DNA of 64,000 bases from Zerene cesonia (lineage: Eukaryota; Arthropoda; Insecta; Lepidoptera; Pieridae). The position numbers and the translations under genes were made by a program. Each line of letters opens with the position of its first letter. The stretch's first letter is position 1. This document shows positions 34,583 to 47,100 of this stretch, in pieces. The stretch is taken from positions 7,192,001 to 7,256,000 of the forward strand of contig NC_052108.1 in assembly GCF_012273895.1 (NCBI RefSeq), written 5' to 3'. A model generated the notes under the pieces. It worked only from the letters and a program-made list of their open reading frames with translations, searched no databases and had not been told where the DNA came from.

Positions 34583-37500
34583 CTATAAATAATGCCTGGA
34601 TGCCTTATAATGTTTACCATTATGACACAATAAAACATAAAAATCCATTTCAAACGGACGCTAAACTTATATCCTAACACAACGCCAACGTCCCATCGAC
34701 GATGTCCACACGATATCGATTATAAAATTCCAATTAGGCACTTTATATAGGACTCCATTACATAAATGAGATCCCAAGGAGGTTTAAAGTGGGGCGCTCT
34801 GATTGGCCATTGAATCAGCTCTGGTGGACGACCTCTGAGAACTTTTTAAATTTATTCCAAGCAAGCGCCTTCTTGAAGCCATTTCTAGCTCATTTCTGTA
34901 ATTCAACCCGGGATATTGTAAAGCCTCAAAGTGAATATAATGTCCTACTTGAATGTTGCTCACCGATTTAATTACATCAGTCAAAATAAATCTCCTAATA
35001 CGAGTAGCACTTACTGGAGGAGCATTGTGATATCTTTATTTAAATGTAACCTTCTTTCCTGTGAGACAGTTATGTTCATCTTTAAATTTGATGATAAAAT
35101 TCTGATAAGAAAGCAAGGATAACACCAAACATCCGATCCTTCTGTTCTATACGATAATTAAAATCCTGATATTAATATAAATACAACATCACCATGTACG
35201 CAATCATTTAAAGTCGTTATTCTTACCAAATTATTTTGCAAAAAAATCGACAATGTTTAAAACAGAAACGATAACCCACAAATGCGCCTACATTCTACAA
35301 AGTGCTAGCATAATTGTCATAATTTTAACGCACAATATAATGCACGCCTAACTGAAGGCTAGTGTTAAAATATGCGGATAATTGAGAGAAATTGATCCGA
35401 GAATCGAGACGGGAATTCAATCGATGTATCGAATCGTGAAATCTTGCAACGTTCAACTTAACGGCAACAAACGTACCTACGTTACGATATTGAGAATCAA
35501 AATCCGATATGACGATATAACTCGTACGTATATTCTTACTTAGAACGTGTCGCTTACGTTCGGCTGTTACTTTATTAAATATTGAACGGGCTTTTTGGAG
35601 AAACACCCACAGTCGGTATCGTTCTGTTTGAAACTTCTCGAATAATCTGTTTTTGTGGTTTTAACTTTGTGGTAAACGTATGTGATTGAATTGCCACATA
35701 CATATATACAGGTTATAAAAAGTAAATATAGTACTTTTTACAAGTGATGTACAACATATAACTATTCGTTTGTGTGACAAAAGATACATTATGGTAAATG
35801 AAAAAGAAGTAATGTTAAACCCAATGAACTAGAATCACGTTTATTAGTTTTTATTTGTCTAGAAAAACGGTAGACCACCAACTAATCCCACACTATACAC
35901 GCAACAAACAGAAATCCTTTAAGTATATGTACCTTCATCATCACAGTAGCGTAGTATTCGCAAAGTTTCCTTCCTCATTAACAATAAATAAGAGTGTAGC
36001 GTGCGTCGGCAAACCCTTCATTAGTAGTTAGGGTCTTTTTAACCCGAACTATTCGAAAGCACCGTACTTGAAACGGATCTAATTTGTTTCTTTTCAAGCC
36101 CGGCTCAGTTCGTCTTATGGATGATTGCGTTCGTGTTATTTTTCACTCATCCCTCTGTATTGCTTTCGTATTTAAGTTTCTCATTGTTAAACGCTTCCAT
36201 TTTTATTCAATTCTGCGCTAGGAGCAACAAAACTTAAAAACTAAAATACGACCCAGTTTCCCTTGCTATAAAATAAGAATTTCCAACTCAAAATAAGCTG
36301 AACTAAAAGCATCGTCGAAAACATCGACTTCCTCACAGAATTGGAGACTCACGCCGGCTGACACGTTGCGACATCGCTTTACGAGCCACCATTAGATAAA
36401 TTGTCCGTTCTATACCCAACTACAAATGGTTGAGGACAGCAAAGCGATCGAGCTAAAAGAAAACGTCCATAATGTGTCTAATATCTTTAGTCAGCATTAC
36501 GAATGTAAGTTTATTACTCAACTATTCCGTGTGAAGCGATGGTTTTTGTTGTTATGAGCATGCTCGTCCGCCTTTGTTCAGAATGTACGTAACGAGGTGA
36601 GGTTTAAGCCTGTCGGCGTGTAAAGGGTTTGATGCGGCATATTATTTTGTAGTGCTCGGTTAAACTGTGTGAGATTAAGTTTCAATTTTGCTCCACAGGT
36701 TGTGCGCAGCTCGAACTAGCTTGACATTGTGAACACTTTGTCTAGTGTTTTGAAAGTACACTGAGCTGTAAACCGAAAACTTTACAATATTTGTTTCATG
36801 TATATTCAGAGCATAGCTTATGTTTTCGCTAATGTATTTGGCTAAACTCCTTTGATTATCTCACAACTGTTAATCCAGAGCACATTTATTCATTGTAATA
36901 AACGTTATAATCATACTTCTTTTCAGCGTCACAAAAGTCAGAACATAAAATATTTGAACGTAAGTAATTCAACCCTTTAGTGCTTGAGGTTTCCTTAATT
37001 ACTGGAGGATACTTAAGATTAGTGCCCTTAGCTGGGTAATGGAGGCAGTCCTTGTTGCCAACTTACTACTAATTACTGACACGAACTTTGAATTTTCACT
37101 GGGTTTCCCCGAGGGCTGAGCGGTTCCTATGAATGATTTACTACGGCTTTTACAAGTTTTCGAAACGCTTCCGTAATGATTATAACTAGCTTATTAATAT
37201 GAGATACTGTTTACGTTTGTTAATAATTTTGCGCGGAAAATTTTCTTGTTTTATTATTTTCTACATAAGTTGTTCATATATAAGGAAAAACACAAAATTT
37301 TTATTAAATCTCTTATCGTTTCAAGTTAAAATCTGTAAATTCTGGTATTTGACTTTTAGCTGTAATTTTATCTGATAATGCAGATTTGAATTCCTTATTG
37401 ATTCACTATTTATATAACATACTATAGCTACAAAAACATCCCAAAATATCGAGCAATATGATGCCTATCTTCGCGATTGAATCATGAAATATAGGAAGCT

Positions 37501-38177
37501 TTAATTAACAAATTATATTGCTCTAATTAAAACCTCGAACCAAGGGTTTGGGGCGAAAAGAAATATTACCCAATTCGTGCCTTTACAGATCATTACGTCC
37601 CCAGATTGGGCCGGTGTCGCTGAAAATTCATAGCTTTTCAAAGAGCAAGATTTTCGGGTTGAATAATTGAAAGTGGCGTTTAATTTCACGTATGATTGAA
37701 CGCGGGAAAAGACAATTATTTGGAAAAAATCGTGAGGTTTATAACGTTAGGATTATTGTTAATTACTTCAATGATTACAGCGGGCCGAGAGCTAGGCCGG
37801 CTTGTGGGTGTAAAATGAAAGGGATTAATATTATATAACAATATAATAGCATTTATTGCGTCAAATTTGTGATTTTGATTTGATTTCAGTGTTAATAATT
37901 ATGTCTACTAATTTATATTTCATAAGTAATTAGTCATTTATGTTACACAATAGCATTTAAGAGTGAAATCTAATGAAAACATATAAAATAAACATGACTA
38001 TGAAACAATAGCCTATTAAAATAATTTTAATCATCTCCGCATTATACCTATTCATTCTGCTATCATACAATTTGAATGCATTAAATAATCAGAGAATCAT
38101 TCAATCAATCATTTCATATTTTTATTTACATGCAATTAATTATGCATTTCGGTCGTAATTCAGCCTCTCAGCGGACT
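34583..38177. other. AT-rich sequence, no gene
   Basis: No supported gene. Frames at 34784-34984 (minus) overlap 34789-34971 (plus) and neither has support. The 93-codon frame at 35325-35606 (minus) has no domain and is probably chance. Confidence 0.45.
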
Positions 38178-38482
38178 CATCATCATCAGCCCATATATAT
38201 TCCCACTGCTGGGACACAGGCCTCCTATGAGGGTTCAGGCCATAATCCACCACGCTGGCCAAGTGCGGGTTGGCAGATGTCACATGTCGTCGAACTTTTT
38301 GATTCTCGGACATGCCGGTTTCCTCACGATGTTTTCCTTCACCGTTTTAAGCAGTGGTGATGTTATCCACATGTGCAGATAAATTGAAAAATCAATTTAT
38401 TTCCTGCACGCTCGCCCGGTCTCGAACCCCGACTTATCGATTTTGAAGTCCGAGGTTCTCACCACTGAGCCACCACTGCTTA
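38178..38482 (-). mobile_element. tRNA-derived SINE with perfect 10-bp TSD
   Basis: On the minus strand the head reads agcagtggtggctcagtggt. Its A-box TGGCTCAGTGG is at 38462-38472 and its B-box GGTTCGAGACC at 38419-38429, the internal pol III promoter of tRNA genes. The body includes 'aacggtgaaggaaaacatcg' and the lepidopteran repeat words 'gcctgtgtcccagcagtggg'. The 3' end is a tgatgatgatg run rather than poly(A). Direct repeats tcagcggact at 38168-38177 and 38483-38492 are identical, so the insertion is probably fairly young. It is not a functional tRNA: there is no cloverleaf around the boxes and it continues as a 305-bp SINE. Confidence 0.9.
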
Positions 38483-41400
38483 TCAGCGGACTATTATGGG
38501 TTAATCACATATTTATAGAACATACCTATATATAAACTGCTGCAGCTTGTCCAATAATTTGTTATTGTAAATGGGACTCACGAGAATTATACGGATCATT
38601 GATTCATTTCAAATTACTATAATATATATATTACTAGACGTAGTACCACCCAGGATTGTTGGGTCCTTTGACTACAAAATCGGTTCTACTATGAAGCTGA
38701 TGATTGTGGATTTGTTTGATGAACTATTCGACCGGCTTTCAAAAATTTCCACAGTTGGATATGTAAGTGAAACATGAGTTCTTTATGCTATGTACCGCGG
38801 GAGAACTCGGGGCTATTACACTACATAACAATGTGGCTTTATTTTGATTGAACGAATATGCATGAGGAGAAATTGAAAGACAACAATCACTCAAAAAACA
38901 TCCTCATATTTCATCGCCTGTCAAAATACATTTCATTTCAAACAGGTAATCATATTACCATAATATCTATATCGTAAATCATACATAATATAGCACTTGA
39001 GTTATACAGACATAAGTATATAAAACTGAACAAAAAGATGACGAATCGGCTATATAACGGCCGGATCTATCCCATTATGTAAAATGATATAATCGTATCA
39101 ACATGAGCCACGAACAAAAGACAAACATAACCTAAACAAACAACCGTCGTGGAACACATTTCCCGCCACGGACCGTTGGTACGGAAGACAAAAATACTCA
39201 GAATTCACACTAAATCGAGCGTGCAACTAGCAAATTGAAAACAGTCAACTTTGCCTCGTTATGGAACCGAGTCTACCATTTATCTTTATTCGGTCTTTCA
39301 ATAGAATTGTCGGCGACGTTTCCCGCAACTGAAACGATGGAACTACTTATTATTTTGAACATTTGGAGCTCCACAAATTGTCCTGTGAGCGCACCTGTTC
39401 CATACCGTTAAGTGTATAAAGAAAACCTTAATGCCATACAGAATTTATTGCACGTTTCTATTTGTTAAATTGTACTTTATACTATTGGTTTGTACGTTAC
39501 ATGAACTGAACATTTAAGGAACTACAAGAGATTCGATAGCAAATTTCTAGATATCATATAAAGTTATGAAATGTTGTGAACTCAATGTAACTAGATTATT
39601 ACTGAACTACATATACATAAATATAACAACTGAGATCCTGAAGTTAGAAAGCTAGGTGTCACTGAGTGATAAAGAATTTTCTTGTGATACGTCTCAATTT
39701 GGACTATTTATTCCCTGATGAGTGCAAAAGACACTAGAATAATACGTTTCATACACACCTTGCGTCTCAATAAAAGTCACTCGTAATCCGATATAAAAGT
39801 TAATTTATTATCGCGTAGTGCTCAGTTTTCCCGCGATTCCCCAACTTTCCGACACTACTTGAAGCAACTGATAATTTGATTACGGCTTCCCTGTATCTTT
39901 GACTAATTCTGAAGTCAAGGCCTCCAGCTATCGGAAAACTATATCGTATTAAGAAACTTTTGCGGTTTCAGCTGTTGGCCGAATGTTGGCCATTGTATTG
40001 AAGTTTCTCGTGTAGTCTGGTAACGTGTAATATCGAAATGATTGGGTTTTGACCGCAACGTGTATGATTGCTTTACAAAGGATTCCAATACCCATGTACA
40101 AACAAATGTTGATTTAAAATTTTGTGCATTTAAAAGTTAGTAGATACTATATAAGGAAGATTCCTTAAAATATAAATTTTGCCTGAGCAGGCCAATAGCA
40201 CAAGATATGTATTTGTTTTTCATATTCGATGTGCGATGAACTATTGACTATACTAACATTTAACTTTAGTTTATTTTCAAATACGTTTAAATATTAATAT
40301 CATGAAGTAAATAAAATTTAGTTTCCTTATAACTACACAATCTATAAAAGTAGTGATGTAAAAAAAAACCCCTTCACAATATTAGAAACACGCTAAAAGC
40401 CAATTAAGACAGACCGATGCCGATCGAATAGGCGCAGCGCCAAAATTGATGCGCAAATAATTTTAATATACCATTAAGAAAAGCAAACCGAGACCGGCCT
40501 ATAATTTAGTATTAATTAATTTAAACACAGCCCCCATTGTTACTCAAAGGGCGTCCAAAATCAATTAGCCTGTGTATACAATGACCCAGGGTGAACAATT
40601 TATGTGTGCCAGAGATTGTATGTAAACCGATTTGCGTTGTTGATGTGTATCGAGACGGTGCTGTAAGTTTGAACGGCGGCAGCTATTAAACTTACTTCGG
40701 GGAAGGGTTTATTATTGCACGATGCGCAGGTATTATTGGTAAACGATACGGTATTGGATAATTCATAGTTTCTCATTAAAGTATACTTAACACTTTTAGT
40801 TGTTAATTAATTATTATGATTTGGAATTCCGCCCGCTCCCCGAGCGTAATCAAAGGATTTTCTATTGGGTATGACTTGTTTCACCACAGTTTGACTTCTT
40901 TGACCTGAGTTGACCAAATCAATATTAATTTCGAACAAACCTTAGTTGTATAACGATATAAAACTGGTGACAACACAAAAAAAATAAAATAAGCACTATA
41001 CTACATACAAATTAAGACCATTTTTGAAATAGAGTATACAATAGCAATATCGACTTACTCTTGTGTGCTCGCGATCCCATAAATTTTTATTATTTGTTTA
41101 TAAACATCTAAATACGTAATAAGATTTAAGTAACTGCTGGCATACAACTTTTTATTGCGCCCCGTCGTGTAATAAAATTACTTTTACGAGTATGTACTGT
41201 AACTGATACGTATGAAAAATACATAAATTTAAAATCATACAAAAACCTAGAAACATTATGGAGTTGTAAATAAAAAATATGAAAAAATTATGAAGAATTA
41301 GTATTAAACAGCGTGATTGTTAGTTCCACATCAACTTTCAAACAACTTCAACTACTTCTCCCTTTAAAATCGAAATTCGTAGACGAAATTATTTTATCTG

Positions 41401-41694
41401 CTCTGACATACATAAAATACTGCTTAAATGATTTAGTATCAGGTATCAGTTATACATATGTACTTTTTTCGTCAATGTATATACCTAATAATCCGCTTAC
41501 TGCAAATACTTAATAAATTTATTCAAAATGAAAATAAGATATCATTCCTACAAACTATCTTACTTTAATTCGCAAATATTCTCCCTTCATTTCAACACAA
41601 ACGCGTATTTCACTAAACAAAGAACTAATGCATCTCATACGACAGATTAGTCATTATATGAAACATTCGAGCCATACAACTCGCATCGTTAAAT
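38483..41694. other. AT-rich sequence, a few GC-richer patches, no gene
   Basis: No supported gene. A GC-richer stretch at about 40400-40780 includes an everted half-site pair tgacccagggtga and could be regulatory. The small frame at 38571-38777 has no domain. Confidence 0.4.
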
Positions 41695-41930
41695 TATGAA
41701 TGGACCAATCCGCAGCCCATAAATAATAGACTGGCCGATTGAAATTCGAATTAAAAACAGATTGGTTCTAACAGTGAATCATTGGTCCGGTAATCCTAGA
41801 TGAATTCGGTCTGAAACCGCGTCAGATAAGGGGATTAGCATACGGAGCATTGTACTGCGCTTTGATGCACGGTATCTCTGTTAGGTGGCCGGCGGTTAAT
41901 AGAGGTTTTTTAATGGAATCATATTTTCGG
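41695..41930. promoter_or_regulatory. Possible enhancer-like block
   Basis: GC-richer than its flanks, with clustered words resembling insect developmental factor sites: cccataaataat (Hox-like), agataagggg (GATA) and ggggattagc (bicoid/Otd-like). Motif clustering alone is weak evidence. Confidence 0.2.
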
Positions 41931-42420
41931 TTAAGCTTGAATCGATGCTCGAATGATTGGTTGCTTTATGCGTTCCCCCTGTTAAGAATTAGTAAGTAGT
42001 AGTAATTAATTCGTAGAATTTCTTTTTCGTATACGGTATAATACAGCGCATTGGAAATAGGAAACAAGCCATTATATTTATTTAACTTCTTATTTTTTGT
42101 AAAGTATCTTAATGCGGATATTATCTATATATGTGTATAACAGAGAATTAGTATTACCATTTTCTAAACAGATATTGTCAATTATTATGAGTGCAAAAAT
42201 ATCGTATACCTACTTCATTGATAAACTTAATGAGGACTAAAAGTATAGCCTAATAGAGCATGTCAATTTTTATATTGGCCGCTTCGAGACTGTCCCGGCC
42301 AATAAACAAAACAATTGATAACATTCACATGCAAGCACACCACAACATCACACACGCACACATTCACAACAACAGGCCAAAACAAAAACATAAACAGCGC
42401 TTACTACTCACTACACACCA

Positions 42421-42600
42421 CCGAGTATACACTATACCGACTCGGTTACCAATCAGAACGCTTGCCCTCACGGCGGAACGGCCGCCGCGTGCGTGACGGC
42501 GTCTAGAGCGTTTCCTCGTGCTTTCCTCACTTAATTGAAGATAACAGGCAATACAACTTCCGACAGGATTCCCACCACTACGCCCTCGTTAGTTGCGCGA
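42421..42600 (-). promoter_or_regulatory. CpG-rich block, possible minus-strand promoter
   Basis: The most CpG-dense stretch in the window (cggcggaacggccgccgcgt). Read on the minus strand, the CpG core is followed by a CCAAT-type ctgattggta and then the interrupted palindrome ccgagtatac..taccgactcgg (42421-42445). Farther downstream on that strand lies G/T-rich leader-like sequence to about 42300. No TATA box at standard spacing and no coding exon downstream. Small plus-strand frames at 42260-42506 are translations of the CA-rich complement. Confidence 0.3.
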
Positions 42601-42659
42601 GGCGCTGAACTTCATACAATCTCCTATATTCAGGTCATACATAGTAACGGCTTGATTTA

Positions 42660-42680
42660 TTACTAGCTCTGCTCGCCTCG
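42660..42680 (-). mobile_element. Orphan Helitron-like 3' terminus
   Basis: The minus strand reads cgaggcgagcagagctagta, ending in CTAGT, the typical end of lepidopteran Helitron-like repeats. Only the terminal 20 or so bases are recognisable. Confidence 0.4.
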
Positions 42681-42715
42681 AAATGTGTATATGTAATGTA
42701 ATAAAATATATGTAT

Positions 42716-42890
42716 TACTAGATTTTCCCCGCGGCTAATTCAAAGTAGTTTAATATATGTTATTATATATATGTACCTTCCTATTGAATCACTCTATCTA
42801 TTAAAAAAAACCCCATCAAAATCCGTTACGTAATTTTAAAGATTTAAGCATGCAAAGGGACAGAGAAAGTGACTTTGTTTTATACTATGC
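42716..42890 (-). mobile_element. Decayed Helitron-like element, minus strand
   Basis: The minus strand ends ..agccgcggggaaaatctagt (CTAG at 42718-42721). Its body contains '..ttacgtaacggattttgatg', the 'nucleotides opposite a proposed query' wording of this repeat class. The hairpin is degraded. Confidence 0.5.
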
Positions 42891-42894
42891 AGTG

Positions 42895-43132
42895 ATAACA
42901 TACTGACTTTCCATCCGCGGCTTTGGCCGCGTAGTCAAGAAAAAAATAAGCAGTCCGGATTTTCTGCCGTATAATTCTCTTCCCGTAGGATATATGGGGT
43001 AAAACTTACCCTCCGACCTTTTACTACGTCTGTATCAAATTTCATGCAAATCGGTTAAATAGTTAAGCGGTAAATAAGACAGAACCGACAGAATTTCTCT
43101 CACATTTATAATATCAGCAGGGATCGTCACTT
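42895..43132 (-). mobile_element. Second Helitron-like element of the same class
   Basis: On the minus strand it starts near gctgatattataaatgtgag, then 'accgatttgcatgaaatttg', a 'ttttaccccatatatcctac' block, and ends at gcggccaaagccgcgg. It adjoins the copy at 42716-42890 in the same orientation, so the pair is tandem. It has no coding capacity, and its terminal CTAG is not preserved. Confidence 0.5.
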
Positions 43133-43839
43133 TCAGATAAATGTCGATATCTGACTGATACAGGCAGGTGCAAGAATCTTATAGTAAGTAGTCGGCAAAG
43201 TAGTTGTTGAATTTGTTCATTAAATATAAACAAAAAAAATTCTAACTTTGCTTTTTATAATACTCTAGTCGAAATTTATATAATTATATATTGCCGGGCA
43301 TACATCATGCTAAACTGAGCAAAGCTTATGTCATAACCATATAACTTGCTAACGTACATGCAGACTGTCCTTATATGTATGAACGTATATAAAAGTTGAC
43401 AGTTTTTATAAGCGGTTTCTTTAATTGCGTAGCCTTGGGTCACAGTGCCAATCGGCAACAAGCAGGTTTTTCGCTTGAATATTTCTATTGTGAATTTTGC
43501 CTACTATTTGAAATATGATTTTGTATTCTGAGAATCAAATATCAGATTATAATCAATAGGCTAATGTTTTAACTACAAACGATTGAGGTACTTATAGGTA
43601 GTTTAGTGTAACTTCATTAATATTAAGCTTTTTAAAAACTCCACTGAAATAAGTTTAGTATTCTGTTCTTACATGTTTCTATTACTACAAATTAATACAC
43701 ACATATACGAGTAACATACACACAGCTAGCTCACGTCGCTGCGCCGCCTAACCTAATTAAAATGGCAAACGCCTCGTCAATCACCTGATTAGTATTACAT
43801 GTGCATAACGTATGAATGAATATACATGAGCGTGTTGAG
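43133..43839. other. AT-rich sequence, no gene
   Basis: No supported feature. The 61-codon frame at 43276-43461 (minus) has no domain. Confidence 0.5.
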
Positions 43840-44120
43840 AGTTGAGACTAAACAGTAAGAAGGATACATGTATCGCAACACAAATATCCGTCAATCAAAA
43901 CCACTGGAAAACAAACAGGGCGGGAATTCGGGTAAAGCGACTAACAGAGCCGTTTACACGCGGGGCACGTGCGATCATCTGTAACCAACAAAGGGTGGGG
44001 ACAATAGGCGGCCTTCTTTGCCACGGGTTAGTTTATGGGCTGGAGCGTTTCGTTAAATGACGAATGCGTTTTTATGGCTGAGCCCTGAGGGCCGAGGGAA
44101 CAATGAACGTTTGTTACGTT
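43840..44120. promoter_or_regulatory. GC-richer block with AP-2-like palindrome
   Basis: Higher GC over about 280 bp. It includes the palindromic gccctgagggc (44082-44092), matching the AP-2 pattern SCCTSRGGS, an E-box cacgtg near 43966, and two tttatgg/ttttatgg words typical of Cdx/Abd-B sites. A 72-codon frame (43842-44060) has no domain. Candidate enhancer, weakly supported. Confidence 0.25.
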
Positions 44121-47100
44121 TTGTCACGGAACAAATACCTGCCTAGTACCTACGTCTATTTACAATACGGGAAGAACAGATGCTCAGCACAGGTAACATT
44201 TTGCACGATCGAATTCTTAGAACCATCGTGAGTGTACTGTGTCAATATTTTATTACATTTTGTGTTTAGCCAATAACAAAATTCATAATGAAAGTCAAGT
44301 CCAAGTGTGTACAAATACTTAACGAATAAGTAAGTATAATTTTAGTTTTTTGGCAATAAACACTTTTTTCTTTCTTTCTTTCAATAACCATTATACATAT
44401 AGAACACATTTAAAAACTAGATTATTTACCCATAAGCAACGCGCCTATAAACTACACGTGTTTCTCCAAAAGGCTTGCATCGCAAATCGTCGACCGTTCT
44501 CACCTCAGGTGCATTACTGTAATTGTCGGCGCATCCGGGGGGACACGCGGACATTACGAATACACTCATTACTTTAATAGACTAAATTAAACTCACGTTA
44601 AATCTCATTGGGCGATGTTACTTCATTGTGTACCGTATGGTGTGGTAATAAAAATGATTTTACCACGTCGGCAACTGAATACATTTTTGACTAAAAGCAC
44701 ATATATTCTCTGTAGGCTACGTAATAAATATGATTATTGAATAAAGTTATATAACTTACCACACTGTTTTAAATGGAAGATCGAGTTCGAGAAACATTCT
44801 CAAAATCTACTTTTACATATTCTAGTAGTTAGATAAGAATATATTTCAAAACCTAAAAAAAATAATACATCAATAACAAAACTGTCTTTATATTAAGAGG
44901 TGGTTAGCACAGTTTAAATTGTGTTCATAATTTCGTCAATATCTTTAAGTATATCTGTGGAGTATATAAAATTTAGTACATGAAGTAACTGTATACACCT
45001 ACAAGATATATAATAATTAGAACATCTGCAATATTAGCCATTATGCTTATATCCAACAAACCACATTCACATTTCGACTCCAGATAACATAATCCCAACA
45101 ACATAGTGTATCTCATTTCCTTTGATGTAAAACAGATTTTGAACAGGTAGGATATATCATATACCAATATTAAACTGATCTCAACAAAGAAGCAAACAAA
45201 CGCAAATTATATTCGCTCTCTGCTAATTGTTTAAGACTAAATAATGAATTCGTAATTACGTTTGTAACCCCATACGATCGGCCTGAATATAGCTATCATA
45301 ATTTAAATTTAAATGCTATCATAACGGTAGCACAAATTAATGAAAAGGGAATATCCTGAGTAATAAGAGACGTTGTTGTTTCTCAATTTAATTGTATTAT
45401 TTATTCGGTGAACCTTGAAAAAAATAATAATGCCAATAGGAAACAGCCCAAATACGCCATCTAAACTTTTAGACTCAAATATAAAATAGATTTTAAGTAT
45501 TATAGAATTATATAGATTTTCACATGTAATATTATAGGATATTGATATTGATATATGTAGAAATTTGTAAATTAGTTAACAATATATACAGGTGCTTAGC
45601 AGTGTATATAAACGAAGCAGGGACGAAAAATTATGTCCATAATTATAATATAACTGCACTACTAAGGTAGTTATTAAATCTCTTAAGATTCCACCTTAAT
45701 ATTTACTACGCTAACCAAAGTTGCATACATGATAACAGCTGGAACTTACGAAGGGGTTTGCGGGCGTTATTTGCTAAAGGCAATATCTAATTACTCTCAT
45801 ATCATGAGTATCAATTCGTCGATACAACTATTACACTATAAGTACGGGGTTAGTCGTGATACCATGGATCACGCGACACGAAATTAGAGAACAATCACTG
45901 CCGACATAACAAAGCTTATCAGGCGTACACTACCGCTTCGCCATTCAACTTTTTGTTGCGTATAACACGATCCGATTGCGGGTTTTACCCTCGTTTTTGC
46001 GACTATTTTTAAACACAGTCTGTTTTTTGCCGTGTGAAGTAATATCTGTTGTGCAATATGAATATTTATTATGTAAATATAACCAAGTTATTATTTTTTA
46101 TAAATATATCCTATTACAAATCGTCCAGTTGTTATTTTTTTGGGTTTATATATAAGTTTCAGTTTTAATGAGTGTTTTAATAATTATAATGATATTTTTT
46201 TATATTTAAATGCTTTTAAACATTACTTTCCACTGCCCTCATAATATCAAAGGTACTCAATTGACTCATAAAAGCTGGAGGTACCTAGACTTTAAAAACT
46301 AACCATAATATTTTGCGCTGGCCATTCGTGTTTAAGTTTTTAAGTCTAGATGCTGGCAGTTAAGCATGATTAAATTGTTATAATGTGGAGTGTGATAATG
46401 TTGTGCTAAAATGAACGAATGGGTGCAGAATTGACGCATCCGAGTAAAAGTGCGAACAAAAATAAAAATATACAACAAGGATTCGGTGTTCCTCGTTCAC
46501 AATACATAATTTAATCCCAATAACATTGCTACAAACAAATCGTTGACCGGGATAGGAGAATAGAAACGTTAATAAAACTGAGTGTAATATTCAATGAAAC
46601 CCAATGACGATCGTGAAGAACTATGCTACTAATAGCGGCTAAAGTTCAACCGTTCCAGAGATCCAGTCTGCACTTTAGTTGGACTTTCAAATGGGTGTGA
46701 AATCGGAGTCTCGGATCGACGTTTGGATTAGTAACAGTCTGGGCAAATAGGGCAAGAACAATTTCATTGCTTCAAGTTTATCTTTCGAGTACATTACGTA
46801 TGTCTGCGCATTGAACGTTTTTATTACTTATACAATTTAATAGTTTAGACAAAAGTGGATTTGTGTTAAACTATATTTGTTATTTACAAAGAATTAGCAT
46901 CAATATCTATATTGACATATAATAAAGGAATTTGAGTTTAAACAATCGCAAATTACGAAATCATTACGTAATGTATTATGGCTATAAATTGTGTGTCTCT
47001 TATTTCTCCATGTACTATGTTCGCATAGAATAACAATAAATTTACCTAGTAAAATGTGTATTTAATTTCGAATAACTATTAACAAGACGTTAAAATGAAA

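Noticed and set aside
38419..38472. tRNA gene suggested by A and B boxes
   Set aside because: The boxes are the head of a 305-bp SINE with target duplications. No cloverleaf or mature tRNA 3' end is visible.
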